64,000 bases of DNA from contig NZ_JAUSSN010000004.1 of assembly GCF_030812335.1 (NCBI RefSeq), positions 310,001 through 374,000 on the forward strand. Reading direction: 5' to 3'. Under the pieces are notes generated by a model. The model saw only the letters and a list, made by a program, of their open reading frames with translations, had not been told where the DNA came from and did not search any database. The first letter of the stretch is position 1. Each line of letters opens with the position of its first letter. Positions 8,461 through 16,911 of this stretch are shown one piece after another. The DNA is from Pseudarthrobacter oxydans. Its GTDB lineage: Bacteria; Actinomycetota; Actinomycetes; Actinomycetales; Micrococcaceae. The position numbers were made by a program, and so were the translations under genes.

Positions 8461-10476
8461 ATGAGCTTGCAACGTAATTCCGGCCCGGCCAGCGTCTGGG
8501 ACCACATTGAAGGGATCGCCTACGGCGGCGATTACAACCCGGAGCAGTGGCCGGTCAACATCCGGCTGGAAGACCTCGGGCTGATGAAGGAAGCCGGTGT
8601 CAGCTTCCTCAGTGTCGGAATCTTCTCCTGGGCTTTGCTGGAGCCCTCCGAAGGCCAGTACGACTTCGGATGGCTGGACGAAGTCATGGACAACCTCGCC
8701 GCCAACGGAATCAAGGTGGCGCTGGCAACAGCCACGGCGGCCCCGCCGGCATGGCTGGTCCGCAAGCACCCGGAAATCCTCCCCGTCACGGCTGACGGGA
8801 CCGTGCTGGGACCCGGCTCGCGGCGGCACTACACACCGTCGTCGGCCGTTTACCGCCGGTACGCCGCCGGCATCACGCGCCTCATCGCCGAGCGGTATAA
8901 GAACCACCCGGCTTTGGCCCTGTGGCACGTGGACAACGAGCTTGGCTGCCATGTCTCGGAGTTCTTCGGTGAGGAAGACGCCTCAGCATTCCGGGCCTGG
9001 CTGGAGCGCCGGTACAGCACCATCGAGGCACTCAACGCCGCGTGGGGCACGGCGTTCTGGTCCCAGAACTACGGCTCTTTTGCCGGGATCCTGCCGCCCG
9101 GAGTCGCTCCTTCAACGCTGAATCCGGGCCAGCAGCTGGACTTCCAGCGGTTCAGCTCGTGGGCGCTCATCGATTACTACCGCGAGCTTGTTGCCGTGCT
9201 GCGCGAAGTCACGCCCGGCATCCCGGCCACCACCAACCTGATGGCATCCAGCGCCACCAAAGCCCTCGACTACTTCGACTGGGCCAAGGACCTGGACGTC
9301 ATCGCGAACGACCACTACCTGGTCGCCGCCGATCCGGAACGGCACATCGAACTCGCGTTCAGCGCGGATCTCACCCGGGGCATCGCCGGAGGTGACCCCT
9401 GGATCCTGATGGAGCATTCGACGTCGGCCGTCAACTGGCAGCCGCGCAACCGGCCCAAGATGCCGGGCGAGCTGCTGCGCAATTCGCTGGCCCATGTGGC
9501 CCGTGGCGCGGACGCCGTGATGTTCTTCCAGTGGCGGCAGAGCTCCTCCGGGTCCGAGAAATTCCATTCGGCGATGGTCCCCCACGCCGGGCGTGAAACG
9601 CGCGTATGGCATGAGGTGGTGGGGCTCGGCTCCTCCCTGAAGCGGCTCGCGCCGGTGAAGGGCTCCCGGGTGGAATCCCGGGCGGCGATCGTGTTCGACT
9701 ACGAAGCCTGGTGGGCGAGCGAAATCGACTCCAAGCCGAGCGCGGACGTGAAGTACTTGGACGTGATGAGGGCCTTCCACCGCTCGCTGTTCCTGCGCGG
9801 GATTGCGGTGGACTTTGTGCACCCGCCCGCGTCACTCGAGGGCTACGACCTGGTACTGGTGTGCACGCTGTACTCGGTCACGGACGCGGCGGCGGCTAAC
9901 ATCGCGGCTGCTGCGCGGGCCGGGGCCACCGTGCTGGTCACCTACTTCAGCGGGATTGTCGACGAGAATGACCATATCCGGCTGGGCGGCTACCCCGGCG
10001 CCTTCCGCGAGGTGCTGGGGATCAGGGTGGAGGAATTCCACCCGCTGCCGGCCGGCGGCGAGTTGAAGCTGAGCGACGGCGGAGTGTCCACCACCTGGAG
10101 TGAGCACGTCCATCTTGCCGGCGCTGAGGCGGTGCAGGCTTTCTCCGAGTATCCCTTGGAGGGTGTGCCGTCCCTGACGCGCCATGCCGTCGGTGCCGGT
10201 GCGGCCTGGTACTTGGCGACATTCCCGGACCGCGATGGCATCGAGTCGCTCGTGGACCGGCTGCTGGCCGAATCGGGCGTGGTCCCCGTTGCTACGGCGG
10301 ACGCCGGCGTGGAGCTTGTGCGGCGCCGGGCCGCTGACGGCAGCAGCTTCCTCTTCGCCATCAACCACACCCGGTCCGCCGCCGCGGTGGAGGCAGCCGG
10401 TGTCGATCTGCTGACCGGGACCGCTTTTGCGGGGACGGTCGAGGCCGGCGCGGTTGCGGTGATCGCAGAGGACTGA
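8461..10476 (+). CDS. Beta-galactosidase, glycoside hydrolase family 42
   Basis: This 671-residue cytoplasmic enzyme (no signal peptide) hydrolyses terminal beta-galactosyl bonds with retention. It begins with the GH42 hallmark GIAYGGDYNPEQWP. The acid/base glutamate is E160 in WHVDNELG and the nucleophile is E318 in LMEHSTSAVNWQPRN, both at normal family positions; trimerisation and C-terminal beta domains follow. ATG 8461 is chosen because AAAGGAGTCC precedes it directly; the upstream open frame is not family sequence. It is transcribed divergently from a sugar importer and stands behind a LacI operator. Lactose itself is often a poor GH42 substrate, so plant galactan oligosaccharides are an alternative. 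Confidence 0.95.
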   Translation: MSLQRNSGPASVWDHIEGIAYGGDYNPEQWPVNIRLEDLGLMKEAGVSFLSVGIFSWALLEPSEGQYDFGWLDEVMDNLAANGIKVALATATAAPPAWLVRKHPEILPVTADGTVLGPGSRRHYTPSSAVYRRYAAGITRLIAERYKNHPALALWHVDNELGCHVSEFFGEEDASAFRAWLERRYSTIEALNAAWGTAFWSQNYGSFAGILPPGVAPSTLNPGQQLDFQRFSSWALIDYYRELVAVLREVTPGIPATTNLMASSATKALDYFDWAKDLDVIANDHYLVAADPERHIELAFSADLTRGIAGGDPWILMEHSTSAVNWQPRNRPKMPGELLRNSLAHVARGADAVMFFQWRQSSSGSEKFHSAMVPHAGRETRVWHEVVGLGSSLKRLAPVKGSRVESRAAIVFDYEAWWASEIDSKPSADVKYLDVMRAFHRSLFLRGIAVDFVHPPASLEGYDLVLVCTLYSVTDAAAANIAAAARAGATVLVTYFSGIVDENDHIRLGGYPGAFREVLGIRVEEFHPLPAGGELKLSDGGVSTTWSEHVHLAGAEAVQAFSEYPLEGVPSLTRHAVGAGAAWYLATFPDRDGIESLVDRLLAESGVVPVATADAGVELVRRRAADGSSFLFAINHTRSAAAVEAAGVDLLTGTAFAGTVEAGAVAVIAED

Positions 10477-10500
10477 TCCGGGGGCCTGCCTTAACCAGCG

Positions 10501-10538
10501 CCGTCCCGGCCGGAACACTTAGGTTCCAGCCGGGACGG
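10501..10538. terminator. Bidirectional hairpin between convergent genes
   Basis: An inverted repeat CCGTCCCGGC(C)GGAAC / GTTCC(A)GCCGGGACGG, one mismatch and a 6-base loop, lies between the convergent beta-galactosidase and the binding-protein gene at 10606. No long T-tract follows, as is common in high-GC actinobacteria. Confidence 0.65.
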
Positions 10539-10605
10539 AAGGTGCCACCCGCCGTCGGACGCTTCCTGAAAAGGGTCCGGGATGTGTTGCGGCGGGGTGT
10601 GCGGC

Positions 10606-11964
10606 TTAGCTGATGGCGGACTTCATTTCGTCGTGGGCCTTCTTGCCGGCCTCGTCAGTGGACTGTCGGTTGAACAGCACCTCCGAGGTGTAGCGCTTGA
10701 CGATTTCCTGAATGGCACCGGCGCCCTTCGGCGGCGGAGCCGGAGCCTCGCCGAGCTCATCCTTGATCTGGTCAATGAACTTGACCACCTTGATGTCGGC
10801 GGGGGTCAGCTTGGACTCAATGGCCGCCCGGACGTCGGAGTTGGGGTACACGCCGCGGTCGGCCAGCAGGGCGGCGCCGGCCTTTTCGCTGTTGGCCAGG
10901 AAGTTGATGAACTTGGCGGTTTCCTCAGGGTGCTTGGTCCGCGATGAAGCCGACCAGAACTGGGATGCCTTGTACCAGAGCTGGGCGTCGGCAGCCTTGC
11001 CCGTGGTGGAGGGGAACCGGAGGATCTGCAGGTCCGAACCGGCAGCCTTCTCCAGGGCCGGCAACTGGTTGGACCACCAGAACGCGAGCCCGTTCTTGCC
11101 GGTGGCCAGGCCGCTCTGATCAAGCGGGGCGGCCTCAGCTTCCACCACCTCAGAGGCCGAGGGCACGGCCTTCTTCTCACTGAGTTGCTTCAGGAACGCC
11201 CACCACTCGGCGATGTCACCGGGCTCGAAGCCCAGCTTGCCGTCGGACGTGTACAGGGTCTTGCCGTTCTGCCGGAGCCAGACTCCCAGCGAGGCTTCGT
11301 CTGTGCCGTAGGCGGCGGCACCGTAGGTGCCCTTCGGTGACTTGGCGGTCACTTCGGCGGAGATGCGTTCGAAGTCGTCCCAGGTCCAGGTCTTGTCGTC
11401 CGGAAGTTCAACCCCCGCGGCCTGGAAGACCGCCGGGTTGGCCAGGATGGTGGCGGCATTGATGCCGGCCGCGATGCCCGTCAGGCCCTTCTCACCCTTT
11501 CCCGCATTGAGGGCTGCCTCGTCGAGCTTGGAGGTGTCGATTTCGTACTTGGAGAGGTCCAGCAGCGCACCGCGCGTTGAGTACTCGGTGATGTATTTCT
11601 CGTCCATCTGGATGATGTCGGGGGCATCGTTGGCGGCAACCTGGGTAGCCAGCTTGTCCCAGTAGCCGCTCCAGTCACCGTATTCGGGCTTGATCTTGAT
11701 GTTGGGATTCTCAGCCTCGAAGGCGGCGATGGCGGCCTGCGTTACCTGCGCCCGCTTGTCGCTCCCCCACCAGGAGAAGCGCAGCTCGACGGGGCCGCCG
11801 TCACTCTGCGGGGCGCCTCCCCCGCCGCAAGCGCTGAGGGCCATAACGACGGCGGCTGCCGCGGCAACCACGCCCGTCTTACGGATGCGGCGCCGTGCGC
11901 CAGAGGATGACGCAGCTGCCGGACTGTTGGTGCCAGCAGCGTCAGAGCGGGGAAAAAGCGGCAC
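10606..11964 (-). CDS. Extracellular solute-binding lipoprotein, orphan
   Basis: This 452-residue family-1 binding protein has an unusually long N-terminal region, a basic RRRIRK stretch, a hydrophobic segment and lipobox LSAC, then ELRFSWWGSDKRAQVT and KIKPEYGDWSGYWDK. The GTG start at 11964 has GGAG eight bases upstream. It is a close paralogue of the 36180 protein and of the pseudogene at 37690, and a 25-base permease tail lies just upstream (12063), yet no permease gene adjoins it. It may use the permeases at 38472-40356, whose promoter shares its operator type. Ligand unknown; a sugar or sugar acid is likely. Confidence 0.92.
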   Translation of the reverse strand: MPLFPRSDAAGTNSPAAASSSGARRRIRKTGVVAAAAAVVMALSACGGGGAPQSDGGPVELRFSWWGSDKRAQVTQAAIAAFEAENPNIKIKPEYGDWSGYWDKLATQVAANDAPDIIQMDEKYITEYSTRGALLDLSKYEIDTSKLDEAALNAGKGEKGLTGIAAGINAATILANPAVFQAAGVELPDDKTWTWDDFERISAEVTAKSPKGTYGAAAYGTDEASLGVWLRQNGKTLYTSDGKLGFEPGDIAEWWAFLKQLSEKKAVPSASEVVEAEAAPLDQSGLATGKNGLAFWWSNQLPALEKAAGSDLQILRFPSTTGKAADAQLWYKASQFWSASSRTKHPEETAKFINFLANSEKAGAALLADRGVYPNSDVRAAIESKLTPADIKVVKFIDQIKDELGEAPAPPPKGAGAIQEIVKRYTSEVLFNRQSTDEAGKKAHDEMKSAIS

Positions 11965-12007
11965 TGGGTACTCCGATCTTCTTTGATCTAGTGAGGATGA
12001 TTCGAGT

Positions 12008-12058
12008 GAGAAAGCGCTTTCTCGGTCTTATGCTACAAGTTGGTGACTTGTATTACAA
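12008..12058 (-). promoter_or_regulatory. Promoter and perfect LacI-type operator of the orphan binding protein
   Basis: GAGAAAGCGCTTTCTC at 12008-12023 is a perfect 16-base palindrome. On the minus strand, -35 TTGTAA (12058-12053) is 17 bases from -10 TAGCAT (12035-12030), so the operator covers the expected transcription start. The same palindrome type occurs at 37501, 40629, 51438 and 51515. Confidence 0.68.
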
Positions 12059-12062
12059 GAGG

Positions 12063-12087
12063 TTATTTGATGCCGGTGGTGGCGATG
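12063..12087 (-). repeat. 25-base remnant of a permease 3' end, identical to 38472-38496
   Basis: The 25 bases here match the end of the permease gene at 38472 exactly and would encode the tail IATTGIK plus stop on the minus strand. Sequence on both sides differs from the 38-kb copy, so this is a leftover of a lost or moved permease gene next to the orphan binding protein. Confidence 0.75.
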
Positions 12088-12102
12088 TCATACATTGCGC
12101 TC

Positions 12103-12310
12103 GAAACAAAATCCTGTCCTTCCCTCTTCCACCTTCATGCAGGCGGAACCACCGTCATCGTCGATGCCTCCCTTACCGGGATGCCTGCCATTCTCCACTG
12201 GGGTCCGGAGCTGGGCCCCCAGCTGGGAAGCCCTCTACTTCAACCACGAAATCCCTCGGCTGAGGGAAATAGCCGCCGCAGCGGCTGCGGGAGGAGTCGA
12301 ACCACGCGGC
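12103..12310 (+). pseudogene. Alpha-galactosidase (GH36) remnant with large internal deletion
   Basis: Bases from about 12103 to 12222 match the start of the intact GH36 gene at 24181 (the peptide HAGGTTVIVDASLTGMPAI is readable), although its ATG has become CTG. From about 12222 the match jumps to about position 25118 of the intact gene (the region encoding SWEAVYFDHDLPQLKAIA). Roughly 830 bases are missing, and the join lies at the shared string AGCTGGG. Homology ends near 12300. It cannot make an enzyme. Confidence 0.8.
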
Positions 12311-12350
12311 CGGGCGCAGAGTATTTGGGCACGCCGGACTTAAAGCTTAA

Positions 12351-12890
12351 ATGGCTTCCATAGCTTGTGAGGCAGGCGTGGGGTTCGCCACTATCCGCAA
12401 CTTTCCGGCGAAAGATGACTTGGTTGAGGCCGTCTTCCTCGACCGGATGGACGCGTATGCAGACACGGTAACCGTTGCACTTGAGGACCCTGACCCCTGG
12501 CATCGATTCACCGGCTACATCGAAACGGCCTGCGCGATGCAGGCCGCGGACATAGGCTTTGCCGACGTCCTGACCATGACCCTGCCGAGCGCGAAGGCAC
12601 TGGAACGGCGCCGCAATGAGGCGTACACGGACATGGTGCGACTGATCAAACGCGCTAAAACCGCAGGACGCCTGCGCTCCGACTTAGACCCCTCGGATCT
12701 CTTACTGATGCACACTACCAACGCAGGAGTCATCAACGCCGCCGGGGAGGCCGCACCCGAGGCCAGCGACGCCTCGCCGCCCCAATGATCCAATCCTTCG
12801 AAGCCCCTGCCCGCCTCCCCCGCTCACGATGCCCTCTATCAGGCCATGATGCGCGCCAGCCCCGCACCGGCACTCGGGCCTAACGCCTGA
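12351..12890 (+). pseudogene. TetR family regulator remnant (5' truncated, frameshifted)
   Basis: The readable frame begins inside the helix-turn-helix (IACEAGVGFATIRNFPAKDD, compare the usual AGVGxxTLYRHFPxKExL) and continues through a TetR C-terminal domain. The first half of the DNA-binding domain is missing. Near 12764 the family sequence moves to another frame (RRLAAPMIQSFEAPA), and near 12826 to a third (DALYQAMMRASPAP, ending at 12890). The intact frame alone would give 145 residues ending in a non-family tail. It abuts the GH36 remnant and is probably non-functional. Confidence 0.72.
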
Positions 12891-13035
12891 CCACGGGTCA
12901 TGCGTGCGGCCGGTCGCCTTCGAAGCCCATAATCCGCACACGTCCGGCAGAAAAACAACCCGGCGACTGCACACGGCTGGCATCGGTCCTGGCGGAGCCG
13001 ACTGGGTTGATTCCATGTAAGGATCGCGGAAGGGT

Positions 13036-13330
13036 TTACAGGGGAGACTGATAGGTGAGTTCCAGGTCGCCGGCTACGGTGTGTCGCAGCCGTTTGGTTC
13101 CGTCGCGGCGGAAGCGGATGTCTTGCGCGATCCATATCGTACGGAACTCCGGACGTCGTATCGATAATTCTTCAACGAGCTCCTGCAGATTCCGGTCGTT
13201 GGGTTCACGGCCGGCTTCGGCGCGTAGCCGCCGCGGTGGCTGCGGCCCCAACGTCCCAGTCGATGAAGAACTCCCGTGAGGCTGGGTCGAGGAAGCGAAA
13301 ACGCGTGAAGTTGGAGTGGCAGCGGTTTGC
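13036..13330 (-). pseudogene. XRE/MmyB-type regulator, decayed C-terminal fragment
   Basis: On the minus strand one frame reads RFLDPASREFFIDWDV and, after a frameshift near 13226, another reads RAEAGREPNDRNLQELVEEL and continues to RLRHTVAGDLELTYQ before the stop at 13036. This matches the ligand-binding domain of MmyB-like helix-turn-helix regulators. The DNA-binding half and the protein C-terminus after LTYQ are missing. The 140 bases before the next gene (to 13528) hold nothing I can assign. Confidence 0.65.
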
Positions 13331-13528
13331 GGACGAACGCAGCGGACGTGGTCATGGAATCAATCAGCCGCAGGAGCCTCCACGCCAACTTCCTGGCGCG
13401 CTGGCGCCGCGCGAGCCGGCCCGGGCGGCGGCCTTGGGGACGTCTTCTGACACGCCGCTGATGTTGGTGAAGGCCGGCGTCCGATGACAGCTAGCGAGTG
13501 CGATGGGTGCCTCCGTTCGCGGTATCTC

Positions 13529-14557
13529 TCAGTGACAGCCGCAGGAGTTCCGGACGCGCAGCTGGGTGGGGAAGGTCCGGTGCTCCGGCTTTTCCCCGCG
13601 GCGTGCTCCGATGAGTGCCGCGACGGCGGCTTCGGCCATGGCCTGCGCGGGTTGTTCCACGGTGGTCAGAGCCGGCCAGCTGTACTCCGCTTCGGCGGAG
13701 CCGTCGAATGAGGCCAAGGCCATGTCTTCGGGCACCGACAGGCCGGCTTCCCGGAGTGCACGGAGGACGCCTATGGCCTGCATGTCCGAGCTGGCGAAAA
13801 TCGCGGTCGGCCTATTGGCGGAGGCCAGCAGTCGCTGGCCTGCGGTGTAGCCGCCGTCGCGGGTGAAAAAGCTGCGCACGATAGGTCCTTCAGGTAGGCC
13901 TGCCTCAGTCAGGGCCTGCAGCCAACCCTGCTCGCGTCCGTCCATGAAGTTCCCGGTATTGATGCCCATGGCGAGGGCGATGTTCGTGTGTCCGTGGCCG
14001 ATGAGATGCTCCACTGCGGATTTTGCGGCGGTGACCCGGTCCACGCCCACGCTGTTAAAACCTGGGGTGTCGGCATCATGGTCCAGGAGGACGGCTGGAA
14101 TGTCGTCGAACTCAAGTTCGGCAAGGTCTGGTTCGAAAAGGACGCTGGACAGGACGACGCCGTCCACCTGACGGGCGGCGAGGTTGCGAAGGTTCCTGCG
14201 TTCCTTGGCGAGGTTCCCGTCGGAGTTAGTCAGCAAGAGAGCGTAACCGAGTTCGGCTGCTGCATCCTCCACCGCCCGGGCCAGCGACGAGAAGAAGGGG
14301 TTGCTGTTGTCCGGGATGATGAGACCGATCGTCTCGGTCGAACCCAGTTTCAGCGCACGGGCTGCGGCGTTGGGCCGGTAGCCAAGGAGTCGGATTGCCT
14401 CCTGCACTTTGGCTTCGGTGGCCGGCGCGACCCTCTTGGGGCCTTTGTTGACGACGTAGCTGACCACGGCGGTGCTCACCCCCGCGAACCGGGCAACATC
14501 CTTGCGCGTTACCTGGGTTCGGGGGGCCGGCACTGCTGAGGTAGTCATGAGGTCCAT
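13529..14557 (-). CDS. LacI family transcriptional regulator
   Basis: This 342-residue regulator has the HTH VTRKDVARFAGVSTAVVSYV, the hinge RPNAAARALKLGSTETIGLI and a ligand domain with SSDMQAIGVLRALREAGLSVPED and LASFDGSAEAEY. It ends in an unusual Cys pair (NSCGCH). The ATG at 14557 is taken; the ATG at 14548 is equally possible. It lies 5 bases after the Gfo/Idh gene and is probably co-transcribed with it; the divergent importer/alpha-galactosidase operon at 15955 is the likely target. No clear palindromic operator was found in the 15766-15954 region. Confidence 0.9.
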   Translation of the reverse strand: MDLMTTSAVPAPRTQVTRKDVARFAGVSTAVVSYVVNKGPKRVAPATEAKVQEAIRLLGYRPNAAARALKLGSTETIGLIIPDNSNPFFSSLARAVEDAAAELGYALLLTNSDGNLAKERRNLRNLAARQVDGVVLSSVLFEPDLAELEFDDIPAVLLDHDADTPGFNSVGVDRVTAAKSAVEHLIGHGHTNIALAMGINTGNFMDGREQGWLQALTEAGLPEGPIVRSFFTRDGGYTAGQRLLASANRPTAIFASSDMQAIGVLRALREAGLSVPEDMALASFDGSAEAEYSWPALTTVEQPAQAMAEAAVAALIGARRGEKPEHRTFPTQLRVRNSCGCH

Positions 14558-14562
14558 GCTAG

Positions 14563-15765
14563 CTAAAGTGAGGCCGGGGCATCGCCGAAGTCCCGGATGG
14601 GCAGGCGTTCGCCGTTGCGGCGGGCGGACTCGTGGGCCACGATGCCCGGAAGCGTGAACCGTGCCGCGGTCCAGGCGTTGACCGGCGGAAGCGAGCGGTT
14701 ATTGACCGCCGTGACGAAGTCATCAACGAGGAAGTGATGGCTGCCTTCGTGTCCGTTCGGTGCTCCGTGGAACTCCTTTGGAAGACGGCTGCTGTCGTGG
14801 ACGGGCGCCAGACCCGACACGAAGGCCTCTCGGAGCTCTGGTGCCACATTGGCTAGGGACGGATCATCAAGGGACATACTGGGCCTTGACTCCATCTGCT
14901 CCGAAATGTCGTGAACGTCGGTCTTGTCCTGCCAGACCGTGACCCTGGCCAACTGCTCGAAGCTGGCCTCCGTGCCGAAGAACCTGAAGCGTGACTCGCG
15001 GAAGTGGGACGGGTAACCCACACGGCGCATCTCGTTGGTGCGCATCACGCCGCCGTCGTTCAGTTCGAACAGGGCCGTTGCGTTTGAGAAGTCGTTGTCG
15101 AACATACTCACGTTCTTATCGAACACGCCGTCCTGCCGGTCATCTTTCACACCCACGCAACTGACGCTCACTGCGTGTGCCGGCAGTGCTCCCAGGACGC
15201 CCCCGATGGCGTGCGTCGGGTACAGCATGGGCGGGTAACTGGCGGTCTCCTTCCAGCGCTCTCCCCCGCTGTGCTGGAACGCGTCGTAGAAGCCGAGGTC
15301 CATGTCATGGACGTAGTCGCCCTCGGTGTAGAAAACACGGCCGAACCTGCCCGCTTTTTGCTGACTGCGCGCATAGACGGTCGCAGGGTTGTAATAGCTG
15401 GTCTCACCCATCATGTAGACGTTCCGGGTCTCCCGGACGGCATCGATGATGCGGGCAATCTCGTCCTCGGTGACTGCCATGGGGACGGCGGAGTAGACAT
15501 GCTTCCCGGACCGGAGGGCCTGCTCCACCAGGGGGCCGTGTGTCCACCGTTGGGTGAAGATGGCGACTGCGTCGACGTCGGATGCCAGGAGATCCTCGAA
15601 GCTGCCAACGGAACCTGCCAGGCCGTAGCGTTCCATTGCTTCGGCCGCACGCTCCGGCCGTTCGTCCACGACGAACACCTCGGTTACACCCGGGTGCAGA
15701 TTGAACAGATGCGCAAACTGACCGCCGAACTGGCCCACGCCCACCACACCGATGGAAAACGTCAT
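14563..15765 (-). CDS. Gfo/Idh/MocA family oxidoreductase
   Basis: This 400-residue dehydrogenase has the Rossmann motif GVVGVGQFGGQFA and, at the usual EKP position, SAVPMAVTEDE, so the normal Glu-Lys is replaced by Val-Pro with no lysine. A long C-terminal alpha/beta domain contains a GSHHFLVDDFV segment. The start has a strong GAGGAGAG site. It heads an operon with the LacI gene and is divergent from the alpha-galactosidase importer cluster, so a galactoside-derived substrate is plausible. The altered EKP motif makes the catalytic role uncertain. Confidence 0.88.
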   Translation of the reverse strand: MTFSIGVVGVGQFGGQFAHLFNLHPGVTEVFVVDERPERAAEAMERYGLAGSVGSFEDLLASDVDAVAIFTQRWTHGPLVEQALRSGKHVYSAVPMAVTEDEIARIIDAVRETRNVYMMGETSYYNPATVYARSQQKAGRFGRVFYTEGDYVHDMDLGFYDAFQHSGGERWKETASYPPMLYPTHAIGGVLGALPAHAVSVSCVGVKDDRQDGVFDKNVSMFDNDFSNATALFELNDGGVMRTNEMRRVGYPSHFRESRFRFFGTEASFEQLARVTVWQDKTDVHDISEQMESRPSMSLDDPSLANVAPELREAFVSGLAPVHDSSRLPKEFHGAPNGHEGSHHFLVDDFVTAVNNRSLPPVNAWTAARFTLPGIVAHESARRNGERLPIRDFGDAPASL

Positions 15766-15880
15766 CGTTTCTCTCCTCTACCCAGCTTCATCTTTATTCA
15801 GATTCTGCCGCTTTTGATCTACACGCGTCAACACCTTGGCGCAGAAAATAAAAACTTCCTCAATTTATGGGGCAAAGGGG

Positions 15881-15909
15881 TTGCTCATCGTCTTCTACTC
15901 GTATAGATT
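15881..15909 (+). promoter_or_regulatory. Candidate promoter of the importer/alpha-galactosidase operon
   Basis: TTGCTC (15881-15886) and TAGATT (15904-15909) are separated by 17 bases in an AT-rich stretch about 45 bases before the permease start, with AGGAAGG at 15941 as ribosome site. No palindromic operator is evident around it. Confidence 0.42.
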
Positions 15910-15954
15910 CGCTGGTGATTGTTAGTCACGTCACATATTCAGGAAGGGTCGATG

Positions 15955-16899
15955 ATGACCACCCTTACCAAGCACCCACCGGCCGCAGCGCACAAGGCGC
16001 CCCAGCGTCCAGGCCGGGGCCGTCGCATGGCCAAACTGCGGGACGTCAGGATCGCGCTGCTGTTCATCCTCCCGGCGATGATCGGCCTCGTGGCCTTTTG
16101 CCTGGTCCCGACCATCCGCGGCGTCTACCTCAGCTTCACCGAGTACAGCATCCTCGGAGAGCCCGAATGGATCGGCGTCGACAATTACACGGCGATCTTC
16201 CAGGATGAGCTCTTCTGGAACGCGATGGCCGTGACCCTCCAGTACGTCGGTATCAACATCGGCCTGCAGACCGTCATCGCCCTGGGCCTGGCGCTTCTCA
16301 TGCACCGTGTGGCGAAGTCAACCTTTGTCCGCGGCGCGCTGCTGCTGCCGTTCTTTGTCGCAAACGTGGTCGTGGCCCTGCTCTGGTTCTGGATGCTTGA
16401 CTACCAGCTGGGCATTGTCAACGAGATCATCAGCTGGCTGGGACTTCCCCGCATCGCCTTCTTCGGCAGCGAGCAGTGGGCCATCCCCACCATCGCCTTC
16501 GTCAACGTCTGGAAGCACATGGGCTACACCGCCCTGCTGATCTTCGCCGGCCTCCAGGCAATCCCCCACCATGTCTACGAAGTGGCTTCCCTGGACGGAG
16601 CGTCGCACACGAGGACGTTCTGGAGCATTACGATGCCGCTGCTGCGCCCCGTCCTCGCGCTGGTCATGGTCGTCAGCGTCATCGGCTCCTTCCAGGTCTT
16701 CGATACCGTCTCGATCACCACCGGCGGCGGTCCCATCAATGCCACCCGCGTTATCCAGATGTACATATACCAAAAGGCCTTCGGCGAATCGGACTTCGGA
16801 TACGCCTCGGCCCTGTCCGTCATTCTCTTCGTAATCCTCGCCCTGGTGGCCTTCATCCAGATGAAGTTCCTCAAGGGCAACGAATCGGACCTGGACTAA
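15955..16899 (+). CDS. Carbohydrate ABC transporter permease, MalF type
   Basis: This 314-residue permease has a basic N-terminus and about six transmembrane segments, the first around ALLFILPAMIGLVAFCLVPT, with the EAA loop YEVASLDGASHTRTF. ATG 15955 is preferred over 15952 because it is seven bases from AGGAAGG. Unlike the other clusters here, the permeases come before the binding protein. It works with 16912-17811 and 17886-19238; the downstream GH36 gene suggests alpha-galactosides (melibiose/raffinose type) as cargo. Confidence 0.92.
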   Translation: MTTLTKHPPAAAHKAPQRPGRGRRMAKLRDVRIALLFILPAMIGLVAFCLVPTIRGVYLSFTEYSILGEPEWIGVDNYTAIFQDELFWNAMAVTLQYVGINIGLQTVIALGLALLMHRVAKSTFVRGALLLPFFVANVVVALLWFWMLDYQLGIVNEIISWLGLPRIAFFGSEQWAIPTIAFVNVWKHMGYTALLIFAGLQAIPHHVYEVASLDGASHTRTFWSITMPLLRPVLALVMVVSVIGSFQVFDTVSITTGGGPINATRVIQMYIYQKAFGESDFGYASALSVILFVILALVAFIQMKFLKGNESDLD

Positions 16900-16911
16900 G
16901 GAATCCCAGCC

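Noticed and set aside
15766-15954. An operator for the 13529 LacI regulator in the divergent region
   Set aside because: Only weak inverted repeats (around ACACGCGT) were found; none is convincing by eye.
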